Source: Actinomadura kijaniata NBRC 14229
GTDB lineage: Bacteria; Actinomycetota; Actinomycetes; Streptosporangiales; Streptosporangiaceae
Direction of reading: 5' to 3'
Assembly (NCBI RefSeq): GCF_001552175.1
Contig: NZ_BCQR01000036.1
Coordinates: 1 to 64,000, forward strand
DNA: 64,000 bases
Shown here: positions 44,345 through 51,496 of the stretch, piece after piece
Layout of the letters: the number at the start of each line of letters is the position of its first letter
Position numbering within the stretch: the stretch's first letter is position 1
Made by a program: the position numbers and the translations under genes
Notes under the pieces: generated by a model
Database searches by the model: none
Told to the model about the DNA's origin: nothing
Seen by the model: only the letters and a program-made list of their open reading frames with translations

Positions 44345-44917
44345 TCAGCGCGAGTAGTGCGGGTCGGCCACCACGGGGTAGTAGGCGCCCTCGTGCTGGA
44401 CCCGCATGACGACCGTCTGCCCCTCCAGGGCGTAGTCCGCCTTCACCTGGCGGAACATCGAGTCGCACGCCCAGGGGTTGTAGAACCGGCCGACCGTCGC
44501 CCCGTACCGCAGGTGCACCACGTCGTAGCCGCCCGACGGCATCGCCTCCAGCGCCAGCCCGTCGGCCAGCGAGACCGGGAAGCGGAACTCCGTCGGCGCG
44601 TCCGGGCCGTGCACCACGGTCAGCAGCCGGATGCCGCTGGCGGTGGTCTGGGCGACGATGTCGGTGTCGACGTCCACCCCCACCAGCACGCGCAGCGTCG
44701 GCCGCAGCACCTGGTGGACGGTGTCCCCGGCGGCGACGTCGATGCCGACGTGGATGCGCTGGCCGTCCTTGGTGGGGACCCACACCCCGTCACGGGCGCG
44801 CTGCCCCCAGGCCACGTCCGGGTTGTCGAGCTCCTGAGGCTCGTGCTTACCGCGGGCGACGAGGATCCGGGAGGCGGCGTTCATGGCCGCGGCAGCCCCG
44901 TCCCGTGCGTGCCTCAT
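44345..44917 (-). CDS. Conserved-looking hypothetical protein
   Basis: A 190-residue protein I do not recognise. It is soluble, with no signal peptide or membrane segment. Distinct stretches are GVWVPTKDGQRIHVGIDVAA, VDTDIVAQTTASGIRLLTVV, SLADGLALEAMPSGGYDVVH and RFYNPWACDSMFRQVKADYA. The composition is normal for coding DNA and the stop is 22 bases from the antiporter stop. ATG 44917 is chosen because AGGGGG precedes it. An alternative is ATG 44884 (MNAASRILV). It faces away from the tRNA cluster across a 334-base gap. Confidence 0.75.
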   Translation of the reverse strand: MRHARDGAAAAMNAASRILVARGKHEPQELDNPDVAWGQRARDGVWVPTKDGQRIHVGIDVAAGDTVHQVLRPTLRVLVGVDVDTDIVAQTTASGIRLLTVVHGPDAPTEFRFPVSLADGLALEAMPSGGYDVVHLRYGATVGRFYNPWACDSMFRQVKADYALEGQTVVMRVQHEGAYYPVVADPHYSR

Positions 44918-45251
44918 GGCGGGCCCCCTAGCCTTCTTCCGTAACGGTCACGTCGGATGTCGCGACGTTGTTCTGGGTTTACCACGGGGAAGCGTGACAC
45001 GACCTCCCTTGGTCGGCACTCGGGTGCTTTGTGACGTTTGCCCGTGCGACGTTGGACCCTACACCACGCTTAACGCAGGTTGGGCGGAAGTCGCCGAGGT
45101 CGTCCCGCCCCCGGTCACGGGCGGGAACGCGGTGTGCCGCGGGGGTGACGCGGGGCCACCGGAAAAAACGTTGCGGCCGATCATGAACCGGCGCATCCTG
45201 GGAGGCGTCGAAGAAAGGCGAAAGGGCCTACGGGAAAAGCACTCGGGCCGA
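44918..45251. other. Gene-free stretch before the tRNA cluster
   Basis: A mixed-composition intergenic region with A-runs near 45160 and 45230. TTGCCC and TACACC, 16 bases apart at about 45037-45064, could be a promoter reading toward the tRNAs. No protein frame with family character is seen, and the open frame across the region continues through the tRNAs and so is spurious. Confidence 0.4.
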
Positions 45252-45325
45252 AGGAGTGAGCCACACTGGATAGGCGGCTGGTCTCCAAAACCAGCGGAAT
45301 GCAGGTTCGATTCCTGCCACTCCTG
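45252..45325 (+). tRNA. tRNA-Trp (anticodon CCA), unusual D arm
   Basis: The acceptor stem is AGGAGTG/CACTCCT, perfectly paired, with discriminator G as in tryptophan tRNAs. The anticodon arm CTGGT-CTCCAAA-ACCAG gives anticodon CCA and can extend by one G-C pair. The T arm is GCAGG-TTCGATT-CCTGC. The D arm is atypical: base 8 is A instead of U, only a three-pair GCC/GGC stem forms, and the loop ACACTGGATA holds the GG pair. No CCA is encoded. Twelve bases separate it from the next tRNA. Confidence 0.85.
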
Positions 45326-45337
45326 CGAGGACACGAC

Positions 45338-45409
45338 GGGCTTGTGGTGTGAAGGGGAACATCTCTCCCTTGCAAGGAGAGGATCAGGGTTCGAGTCCCT
45401 GCGGGTCCA
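45338..45409 (+). tRNA. tRNA-Ala (anticodon TGC)
   Basis: The acceptor stem GGGCTTG/CGGGTCC includes the G3-U70 wobble that marks alanine tRNAs, plus two other G-U pairs. The discriminator is A. The anticodon arm TCTCC-CTTGCAA-GGAGA gives TGC. The T arm is CAGGG-TTCGAGT-CCCTG. The D stem is only three pairs (GTG/CAT, with a wobble), and the variable loop has four bases. No CCA is encoded. One base separates it from the next tRNA. Confidence 0.82.
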
Positions 45410-45410
45410 C

Positions 45411-45482
45411 GCCGTAGAGGCCTTGGCGGTGAGGCGACAGGCTTCCAACCTGTACAACCGGGTTCGACTCCCGGCTACGGCT
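45411..45482 (+). tRNA. tRNA-Gly (anticodon TCC)
   Basis: The acceptor stem GCCGTAG/CTACGGC is perfect, with discriminator T as in bacterial glycine tRNAs. The anticodon arm ACAGG-CTTCCAA-CCTGT gives TCC. The T arm is CCGGG-TTCGACT-CCCGG. The D arm is GCC-TTGGCGGTGA-GGC. Base 8 is A rather than U. No CCA is encoded. A CGGCCGG-CGAA-CCGGCCG hairpin follows at 45487-45504. Confidence 0.87.
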
Positions 45483-45486
45483 CGAA

Positions 45487-45504
45487 CGGCCGGCGAACCG
45501 GCCG
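45487..45504 (+). other. GC-rich hairpin directly after the tRNA trio
   Basis: CGGCCGG-CGAA-CCGGCCG is a perfect seven-pair stem with a stable CGAA tetraloop, starting five bases after tRNA-Gly. It lacks a T-run, so it may be an end-processing or stabilising structure, with the true terminator following at 45537. Confidence 0.55.
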
Positions 45505-45536
45505 GGAAAGCGATTCCTCCGCTTCCCGCGGAATGA

Positions 45537-45570
45537 GGCTCCGGCCGGTGGAAAACCGGCCGGAGCCTTT
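45537..45570. terminator. Terminator between tRNA cluster and aminotransferase gene
   Basis: Thirteen-base perfect arms GGCTCCGGCCGGT (45537-45549) and its complement (45555-45567) enclose GGAAA, followed by TTT. It ends the tRNA transcript and may also serve the convergent aminotransferase gene, which stops at 45603. Confidence 0.85.
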
Positions 45571-45602
45571 CGCGTCGGCGGGCGGCGCTCAGCGCATTAC
45601 CG

Positions 45603-46949
45603 TCAGGACGCCGCCGCCGCGACGGGGGAGTGGCCGGATCCGGTCCGGTGAGTCACCCCACACGCCTCCCCCGGCGCCGGGGCGGCCAGGTCGGTCAGGA
45701 CCCCCGACAGGCGGTCCAGCGCCCCGGCGATCCACGGCAGCGACACCGGGTCGGGGGAGTCCAGGGCCTCCAGCCGCCGGTCGTCGTCGTCCCCGTACAG
45801 CATCGTCGGCGCGACGCGCACGCGCAGGACGCCGTCCGCCTCGCCGAACGCCGAGGCGGGCAGCACGCCGACCCCGTAACGTTCCAGCAGCAGCCCGGTC
45901 AGCTCCGCGCCGGTCGTGACGCCGTGCGCCGCCCGCAGCCGGTCCCGCAGCGGCTCCAGGTCCGGGTAGACGTAGAACGCCGCCTCCGGCCGCCGCACCC
46001 GCGCGCCCGCCGCGGCGAACCGGTCGGCGACCGCGCCGGTGACGGCCGCGTGCAGACGGCGGCTGCGCTCCACGTGCGCGACCAGCTCCGGGGGCTCGCC
46101 GAAGGCGTAGGCGGCGGCGTGCTGCATCGGGGCCGGGGACGCCGACCAGATCTCGCTGGCCAGCCCGACCAGGCTGGCGCGCAGCGCCCGCCCGAACGGC
46201 CCCTCCGGCAGCCGCGCCACCCCCAGCCGCCAGCCGCCCGCCGCCAGGTGCTTGCTCAGCGCGGTGGTGACGACGGTGCGCTCGGGGGCCACCCGGGCCG
46301 GGGAGAAGACCCGGCGGGCCGGGTCGTGCACCAGGTCGCCGTAGATCTCGTCCGAGATGATCAGCAGGTCGTGGTCGCGGGCGACCCCGCACAGCTTGCG
46401 GACGGTCTCCTCCGACGCCAGGGTGCCGGTCGGGTTGTCCGGAAGCGTCACCACCACGGCCCGGATGGGACGGCCCTCGGCGCGGGCCCGCACGACCGCG
46501 TCGGCCAGCAGCGCGGCGCTGGGGACGCCGCCCTCGCCCGGCGGCGTGGCCACCAGCGCCGGCGCGTGGCCGGCCAGCGTCGCCTGGGCCGCGTAGCTCA
46601 CCCAGGAGGGGGAGGGGACGGCGACCCGCCCGCCGACCGCCATCAGCAGGCCGAACAGCAGCGCCTTGCTTCCCGGGCCGCAGACCACGGTCTCGGGATC
46701 GGTCGGCAGGCCGCGGCGGCTCCAGTACCCGGCGGCGGCGGCGCGCAGGGCGGCGGAACCGGCCACCGGGCCGTAGGCGCCCCGGCCGGCGGCGGCGGAC
46801 AGCTTGCGGACCAGGGCCGGATGGATGGGAACACCCGCCTCCCCGAAGCCGAGCGGGAGCACGGGGACCCCCTCTCTTCGCTTGCGGACGATGGCCTCGT
46901 TCACGGCGAGAGTGGGCGACAGGGGAACCGGACGCGGGTCGATGGGCAT
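45603..46949 (-). CDS. PLP-dependent class I/II aminotransferase
   Basis: A 448-residue fold-type I enzyme. The substrate-binding opening is VLPLGFGEAGVPIHPALVRK. Further blocks are AYGPVAGSAALRAAAAGYWS, VVCGPGSKALLFGLLMAVGG and VTLPDNPTGTLASEETVRKL, then IISDEIYGDL and the PLP lysine in TTALSKHLAAGGWRLGVARL. It probably moves amino groups between an amino acid and a keto acid, and the substrate cannot be assigned. The C-terminal 40 residues are an unconserved extension. The start is ATG 46949. It is divergent from the LysR gene at 47117, with an imperfect palindrome between them. Confidence 0.9.
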   Translation of the reverse strand: MPIDPRPVPLSPTLAVNEAIVRKRREGVPVLPLGFGEAGVPIHPALVRKLSAAAGRGAYGPVAGSAALRAAAAGYWSRRGLPTDPETVVCGPGSKALLFGLLMAVGGRVAVPSPSWVSYAAQATLAGHAPALVATPPGEGGVPSAALLADAVVRARAEGRPIRAVVVTLPDNPTGTLASEETVRKLCGVARDHDLLIISDEIYGDLVHDPARRVFSPARVAPERTVVTTALSKHLAAGGWRLGVARLPEGPFGRALRASLVGLASEIWSASPAPMQHAAAYAFGEPPELVAHVERSRRLHAAVTGAVADRFAAAGARVRRPEAAFYVYPDLEPLRDRLRAAHGVTTGAELTGLLLERYGVGVLPASAFGEADGVLRVRVAPTMLYGDDDDRRLEALDSPDPVSLPWIAGALDRLSGVLTDLAAPAPGEACGVTHRTGSGHSPVAAAAS

Positions 46950-47069
46950 GGAACGCTCCTGGGACGAACGGCGCCGTACGAGGACGACGCCGCGGCTTAT
47001 GACTTTGGGTGGCGACGGCGATTCCGTCAGTGACCCGGCCGGGTTCGCTCCATGCTTTACCCCGCAGAA

Positions 47070-47098
47070 GCATCATCACAAGCGAGTCTGATCGATGC
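47070..47098. promoter_or_regulatory. Imperfect palindrome between aminotransferase and LysR genes
   Basis: GCATCATCA (47070-47078) and TGATCGATGC (47089-47098) are inverted copies apart from one extra base, about 20 bases before the LysR ATG. Its position between divergent genes suits autoregulation and control of the aminotransferase by the LysR protein. Confidence 0.4.
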
Positions 47099-47116
47099 CG
47101 ACCGTAAGCTGTTCTT

Positions 47117-48064
47117 ATGCTTGAGGTGCGTCGGCTGCGTTTACTGTGCGAGTTCGCCCGCCGGGGGAGCATCGCCGCCACGGCGTCCGCGCTGGGCTAC
47201 ACGCCCTCGGCGGTGTCCCAGCAGCTGGCGGCGCTGGAACGGGAGGCCGGGGTGCCGCTGCTGGACCGCACGGCCCGCAGCGCCGAGCTCACCGACGCCG
47301 GACGCCGCCTGGTCGACCGCGCCGAGGAGATCCTCACCCTGGTGGAGGCGGCCGAGGCCGAGCTGTCGGCGCAGGCCGACATGCCGAGCGGCCGGGTGGT
47401 GGTGACCGCGTTCCCGACCGCCGCGGTGGCGTTCGCCCCGGCGCTGGTGCAGAGCCTGGCCGACCACCCGGAGCTGACGTTCGTGCTGCGGCAGACCCGT
47501 CCCGGCGACGGGATCCGGCAGGTCAGCGGCGGCGAGGTGGACATCGCGCTGGTCGACGACTGGTCGGGGAACCTGCCGGAGAGGATCCCGGCGACGCTGG
47601 AGCTGTTCCGGCTGCGCCGCGACCCGGTGGTGCTGGTGGTCCCCGGGGACCACCGGCTGGCCGACCCGGAGCGGCCGGTGGACCTGCGCGAGCTGCGGGA
47701 CGAGCCGTGGATGGCGGCCCCGCCGGGCGAGTCCTCCCGGCAGGCGGTGGAACGCCTGCTGGAGACCGTCGGCGGGGCGCGGAACATGCCGTGGGAGTTC
47801 GAGGGCCTGCACACCATCCTCAGCCTGGTGGCGCGCGGCATCGGCATCACGGCCGTGCCCGCGCTGGCGTTGGCCGCCGGTGACCACGGCCTGGTGGTGC
47901 GCGCCATCCCCGGCTGCACCCTGGCACGCGAGGTGTACGCCGTGACCCGGGCCGCGAGCGTGCGGCGGCCCTCGGTGGCGGTGACGCTGCGCGCGATCTA
48001 CACGGCGTCGCGGGACGCCTGGCCCGCGCCGCCCGGCGACCGGCCGCGGCCGGACGGGTCCTGA
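47117..48064 (+). CDS. LysR family transcriptional regulator
   Basis: A 315-residue LysR protein. The helix-turn-helix is FARRGSIAATASALGYTPSA and VSQQLAALEREAGVPLLDRT. The effector domain begins near residue 90 with GRVVVTAFPTAAVAFAPALV, and LVARGIGITAVPALALAAGD lies in the second lobe. The start ATG 47117 is almost at the 5' edge of the likely transcript, with no ribosome site, so it may be leaderless. It is divergent from the aminotransferase and its probable regulator. A strong hairpin terminator follows at 48096-48130. Confidence 0.92.
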   Translation: MLEVRRLRLLCEFARRGSIAATASALGYTPSAVSQQLAALEREAGVPLLDRTARSAELTDAGRRLVDRAEEILTLVEAAEAELSAQADMPSGRVVVTAFPTAAVAFAPALVQSLADHPELTFVLRQTRPGDGIRQVSGGEVDIALVDDWSGNLPERIPATLELFRLRRDPVVLVVPGDHRLADPERPVDLRELRDEPWMAAPPGESSRQAVERLLETVGGARNMPWEFEGLHTILSLVARGIGITAVPALALAAGDHGLVVRAIPGCTLAREVYAVTRAASVRRPSVAVTLRAIYTASRDAWPAPPGDRPRPDGS

Positions 48065-48095
48065 CCGCTCTCACCCGTCCCTTCCGGACACGGGC

Positions 48096-48130
48096 GACGG
48101 CCCGCCCCTGTCCGAAAGGGGCGGGCCGTC
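48096..48130. terminator. Hairpin terminator between LysR and miniprotein genes
   Basis: Perfect 14-base arms GACGGCCCGCCCCT and its complement at 48117-48130 enclose the seven-base loop GTCCGAA. It sits between the convergent LysR gene and the small secreted-protein gene and can serve both. Confidence 0.85.
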
Positions 48131-48155
48131 GTCACCGCGGTCGCGGTCCCCGTCT

Positions 48156-48368
48156 CTACAGCAGCCCGAGATGGAGATCGAGGAGACCGTGATGGTGAGG
48201 GTGGCAGTAGGGGTGGTACCAGTACTTCCAGCAGGGATGCGACGCGGCGGAAGCCTGGGCGACCGTGGCGCGCTCCGGCGCCTGGGCCGTGGCCGTGCCC
48301 GCCAGCGGCGCCACGCTCACGGTGGCCAGGGCTGCGACGGCCGCCATGCGACCGAGGGTCTTGATCAT
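48156..48368 (-). CDS. Small secreted histidine-rich protein
   Basis: A 70-residue protein. Residues 1-29 form a Sec signal peptide (MIKTLGRM, a hydrophobic core VAALATVSVAPLAG, then ATAQA). The mature part of about 41 residues ends PCWKYWYHPYCHPHHHGLLD and is rich in His, Tyr and Trp, with two cysteines nine residues apart. Metal binding or a surface role is suggested by composition only. No family is recognised. The start ATG 48368 has a perfect GGAGGA site. It stands alone, with terminators or promoters on both sides. Confidence 0.78.
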   Translation of the reverse strand: MIKTLGRMAAVAALATVSVAPLAGTATAQAPERATVAQASAASHPCWKYWYHPYCHPHHHGLLDLHLGLL

Positions 48369-48537
48369 GGTTCCTCCTTCGATGTCCGGATAGGACCACC
48401 TCGATCATCCCCGTGCGTAATCAATCAGTATCTGTTTGTAGTCGCATGTTTGCGGAGATCGCCGGAATCAAGATCGCTCGGCCGTGGACGCGGCGAGGAC
48501 GGCCCGCCCCCCGGCGGGGACGGCCGTCCTCGTCCTC

Positions 48538-49017
48538 TCAGCTGTAGTCGAACCAGCTTTGCATTTTGGCGGCGAACATCATGTCGCCGGAGATCTTGAT
48601 CTTGCCGGTCATGACGGCGGTGACGCCGTTCAGCTCGCCCGCGCACAGCCGCAGCAGGTTGGGCAGCGACATCCGGAGGGTGACCCGGGGCTTGTCGGGC
48701 GCGCCCCGGCGGCCCTTGGCCCTGCCGTCGGCGATCACCAGCTGGTAGGTCCTCCCGTCCTCGGGCGTCTTGATCTCCCACTGGACGACGCCCCCGTCCC
48801 CGCCCGCCTTCCCGGGCACCAGCCGGGTCCCCATCAGGCCGAAGATCCGGTCGAGGACGGGGTCCACCCCGATCCCGGCGACGAACTGTTCGATGACCTT
48901 GTCGTCGACGCCCTCGGCGTTCAGCAGCTGCCGCAGCTCGCCCGGCGTGCCGACGGCGTTGAGCATGTCCTGGGGCGACCCGGGGTCGCCCGGCTCCGGG
49001 GGGTGGGCCTGGCTCAT
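48538..49017 (-). CDS. SCP2 sterol-binding-like protein
   Basis: A 159-residue protein with a C-terminal SCP2-type domain: VVQWEIKTPEDGRTYQLVIA, PRVTLRMSLPNLLRLCAGEL and the ending VMTGKIKISGDMMFAAKMQS. The last block matches the lipid-binding helix-strand end of SCP2 domains. The N-terminal 60 residues are Pro/Gly-rich then helical. It probably binds a fatty acyl or lipid ligand in the cytoplasm. The start ATG 49017 has GAGGAGG nearby. Confidence 0.85.
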   Translation of the reverse strand: MSQAHPPEPGDPGSPQDMLNAVGTPGELRQLLNAEGVDDKVIEQFVAGIGVDPVLDRIFGLMGTRLVPGKAGGDGGVVQWEIKTPEDGRTYQLVIADGRAKGRRGAPDKPRVTLRMSLPNLLRLCAGELNGVTAVMTGKIKISGDMMFAAKMQSWFDYS

Positions 49018-49208
49018 GTGCGCCTCCTCGTCGAGACCCGTCGTCCCCCGAACTATTAACAATGGATCTAATAAGGTCAAGGGGGGTGGCGCGGGAGACC
49101 TCGCCGAACCGGCGGGAAGAGGGCAGATCATGACGTACCGTGGGGCGGGTCCTGACCTCTCCGGGGCGGCGCGGCCGCCGAAGCACCGACGCGGGGGCAC
49201 AGCGCTCG

Positions 49209-49943
49209 ATGCAATCACCCTCCACCACGCTCGTCACCATGCCCGCGGGCACGCCCGCCGGCCTGACCGTCACCACGCCCGCGGCGGTTCCCGCCGCCGT
49301 CCCCGCCGACCGCGCGGGGCACGGCGCGTTCGAACTGCCCCGGCTGACGGCCATGCTCCGGCACGCGCTGCCCCGCTTCGTCGAGGGCGTCATCGCCCCG
49401 GTCGCGGTCTTCTACGCCGCGTTCGCGCTGCTCGGCCTGAACGGCGCGCTGGTCGCCGCCGTCGCCTGGGTCTACGGCGGCATCGCCTGGCGCTGGCTGC
49501 GCGGGCACGGGGTGTCGGCGATGCTGCTGCTGGCCGGGCTCGGCGTCACGGCCCGCGCCGGGCTGGCGGCGTTCACCCACAGCGCGGTCCTCTACTTCCT
49601 CCAGCCGACCCTCGGCACGCTGATGGTGGCGGTCTCGTTCCTGGCCTCGGTGCCGCTCGGCCGGCCGCTCGCCCAGAAGGTGGCCACCGACATGGTGCCG
49701 ATGCCCGAGGCGTTCCTGCGGCACGCCCGCGTCCGGCGTTTCTTCCGGCGCATCTCGCTGCTGTGGGCGCTGGTCTTCTTCGTCAACGCCACCGTCAGCC
49801 TCTGGATGCTGTTCCACCAGTCGATCGGCGTGTACCTGTGGGTGCGCACCGGCCTGGTCGCCGCGCTGGGCGCGGCGGCGGTGGCGGTGTCGGTCTGGGG
49901 CTTCCGCCGCTGCCTCCACCAGGTGAACGCGGTCACGGCCTGA
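49209..49943 (+). CDS. VC0807-like integral membrane protein
   Basis: A 244-residue membrane protein with about six hydrophobic helices between residues 55 and 235. Family blocks are LPRFVEGVIAPVAVFYAAFA, VAWVYGGIAWRWLRGHGVSA and VPLGRPLAQKVATDMVPMPE, then FRRISLLWALVFFVNATVSL. The N-terminal 40 residues are a Thr/Pro-rich cytoplasmic stretch. The function of this family is not established. ATG 49209 lies upstream of the conserved part, and the ribosome site is weak. It reads toward the L,D-transpeptidase genes but a 100-base gap separates them. Confidence 0.78.
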   Translation: MQSPSTTLVTMPAGTPAGLTVTTPAAVPAAVPADRAGHGAFELPRLTAMLRHALPRFVEGVIAPVAVFYAAFALLGLNGALVAAVAWVYGGIAWRWLRGHGVSAMLLLAGLGVTARAGLAAFTHSAVLYFLQPTLGTLMVAVSFLASVPLGRPLAQKVATDMVPMPEAFLRHARVRRFFRRISLLWALVFFVNATVSLWMLFHQSIGVYLWVRTGLVAALGAAAVAVSVWGFRRCLHQVNAVTA

Positions 49944-50011
49944 CCCGTCCTGATCTTTCTTGCGACAGCAGCGAACTTCTGCGGCTTTTGGGACGTCTCT
50001 CATTCTCGGAT

Positions 50012-50037
50012 AGATTCACGGCGCACGGGGTGAATCT
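50012..50037. promoter_or_regulatory. Inverted repeat at the first L,D-transpeptidase start
   Basis: AGATTCAC and GTGAATCT are perfect eight-base arms around a ten-base loop, ending seven bases before the ATG. It could be an operator or an RNA hairpin over the ribosome site. No similar copy precedes the second transpeptidase gene. Confidence 0.45.
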
Positions 50038-50043
50038 GGGGAT

Positions 50044-51312
50044 ATGGGAGAGTTTGTGGCTTTCAAGGGTCGTGTCGGGCTTGCGGTGACCGGCGGCGCG
50101 GGCGCGGTGCTGATGCTGGCGACCGCGTGCAGCGGCGGAGGAGACAAGGGGTCGGGCGAGCTGTCGGCGGCCGACAAGAACACGGTGACGATCACGCCCG
50201 GCAACGGCACCGACAAGGTGAAGCCGGACGCGCCGATCGAGGTGCGGGCGGGCGAGGGCACCCTGGAGGGCGTCACCGTCCAGGGCAAGGGCGTGACGGT
50301 GACCGGCCGGCTGTCGGCCGACAAGAAGTCGTGGCGCTCGGACCGCACGCTGGCCCCCGGGACGTCCTACACCGTCACCGCGCAGGCCCGGCTGGACGGC
50401 AAGGTCAACACGGTGACCAGCACGTTCAAGACGCTCCGGCCGTCCAAGACGCTGACGATCACCGACATCACGCCCAACCAGAAGGGCGAGGAGGTCGGCG
50501 TCGGAATGCCGATCTTCGTGCGCTTCAACCGGCCCGTCACCGACCGGGCCGCCGTGGAGCGGGCGCTGAAGGTCACCCCCGACCACCCGGTCGAGGGAGC
50601 CTGGCGCTGGATCGACTCCCAGCAGGTCATCTACCGCACCAAGACCTACTGGAAGGCGCACCAGAAGGTGCGCTTCAACGCCGCACTGGCCGGGGTGAAC
50701 GCGGGCGGTGGCGTCTACGGCGCCAAGGACGCCGAGGCGACGCTGAACATCGGCGCCGCGCAGATCACCACCGGCAACATCAGCGGCCACCACATGACGG
50801 TCCGCCGGGACGGCAAGAAGCTGCGCACCATCCCGTTCAGCGCGGGCAACGGCACCACGCGCGAGTACACCACCACCAGCGGCGTGCACCTGCTGATGGA
50901 GAAGGCCAGCCCGGTCACCATGGTCTCGCCCGGCCGCAAGGAGGGCGATCCCGGCTACTACAAGACCGTCGTGCAGTGGGCCGTCCGGTTCTCCAACAGC
51001 GGCGAGTACACCCACTCGGCTCCCTGGTCGGTCGGCTCCCAGGGCTCGGCGAACGTCAGCCATGGCTGCCTCAACCTGAGCCCGGCCAACGCCAAGTGGT
51101 ACTACGACATCATGCAGCGCGGCGACGTGCTGAAGCTGACCGGCACCTCCCGCGAGGTCGAGTGGAACAACGGCTGGAGCTTCTGGCAGATGCCCTTCTC
51201 CCAGTGGAAGAAGGGCAGCGCCCTGAAGGACCAGGCCGCCGCGGGCACGCCCACCGGCACGCCCACCGCGCCCACCACGGGCTCTCCCACCACGGGGACC
51301 GCCGGCAACTGA
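50044..51312 (+). CDS. L,D-transpeptidase lipoprotein
   Basis: A 422-residue peptidoglycan cross-linking enzyme. It starts with a lipoprotein signal (hydrophobic core, then LMLATAC with Cys29). Two beta-sandwich Ig-like units follow, about residues 50-130 and 140-240 (VGVGMPIFVRFNRPVTDRAA), then the YkuD catalytic domain with YTHSAPWSVG and NVSHGCLNL, with the catalytic Cys at about 342. It forms 3-3 cross-links between stem peptides outside the membrane. A Thr/Pro-rich tail ends the protein. The start is ATG 50044, close to a perfect inverted repeat. A paralogue lies 184 bases downstream. Confidence 0.94.
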   Translation: MGEFVAFKGRVGLAVTGGAGAVLMLATACSGGGDKGSGELSAADKNTVTITPGNGTDKVKPDAPIEVRAGEGTLEGVTVQGKGVTVTGRLSADKKSWRSDRTLAPGTSYTVTAQARLDGKVNTVTSTFKTLRPSKTLTITDITPNQKGEEVGVGMPIFVRFNRPVTDRAAVERALKVTPDHPVEGAWRWIDSQQVIYRTKTYWKAHQKVRFNAALAGVNAGGGVYGAKDAEATLNIGAAQITTGNISGHHMTVRRDGKKLRTIPFSAGNGTTREYTTTSGVHLLMEKASPVTMVSPGRKEGDPGYYKTVVQWAVRFSNSGEYTHSAPWSVGSQGSANVSHGCLNLSPANAKWYYDIMQRGDVLKLTGTSREVEWNNGWSFWQMPFSQWKKGSALKDQAAAGTPTGTPTAPTTGSPTTGTAGN

Positions 51313-51334
51313 CGCCCCCCGCCCGGACCGCCAC

Positions 51335-51369
51335 GCGGCCCGCCGCCCCACCGTGGGGCGGCGGGCCGC
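51335..51369. terminator. Terminator after first L,D-transpeptidase gene
   Basis: Perfect 15-base arms GCGGCCCGCCGCCCC and its complement (51355-51369) enclose ACCGT. It separates the two paralogous transpeptidase genes, so the second probably has its own promoter. Confidence 0.85.
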
Positions 51370-51412
51370 GCGCCGTTCCGGGGCGCCCGTGCAACGCTTT
51401 GATCTCGGAGTC

Positions 51413-51426
51413 TGGGCAAATGCCCA
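51413..51426. promoter_or_regulatory. Perfect palindrome upstream of second L,D-transpeptidase
   Basis: TGGGCA-AA-TGCCCA is a perfect six-plus-two-plus-six palindrome about 70 bases before the GTG start. It is a candidate protein-binding site for control of the second gene, with no matching regulator identified. Confidence 0.4.
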
Positions 51427-51496
51427 AGTAGTGACATGCGCAACGACTTTTGTCGCTAATGTCTCCCAGACAAGGCGGGGTCTGGGGAGGTCCACG

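Noticed and set aside
45252-45482. An integrase attachment site inside the tRNA genes
   Set aside because: No integrase, excisionase or duplicated tRNA 3' end was found within the window.
44883-45536. A long open frame running through the tRNA cluster
   Set aside because: It covers three tRNA genes with proper stems and has no protein character.
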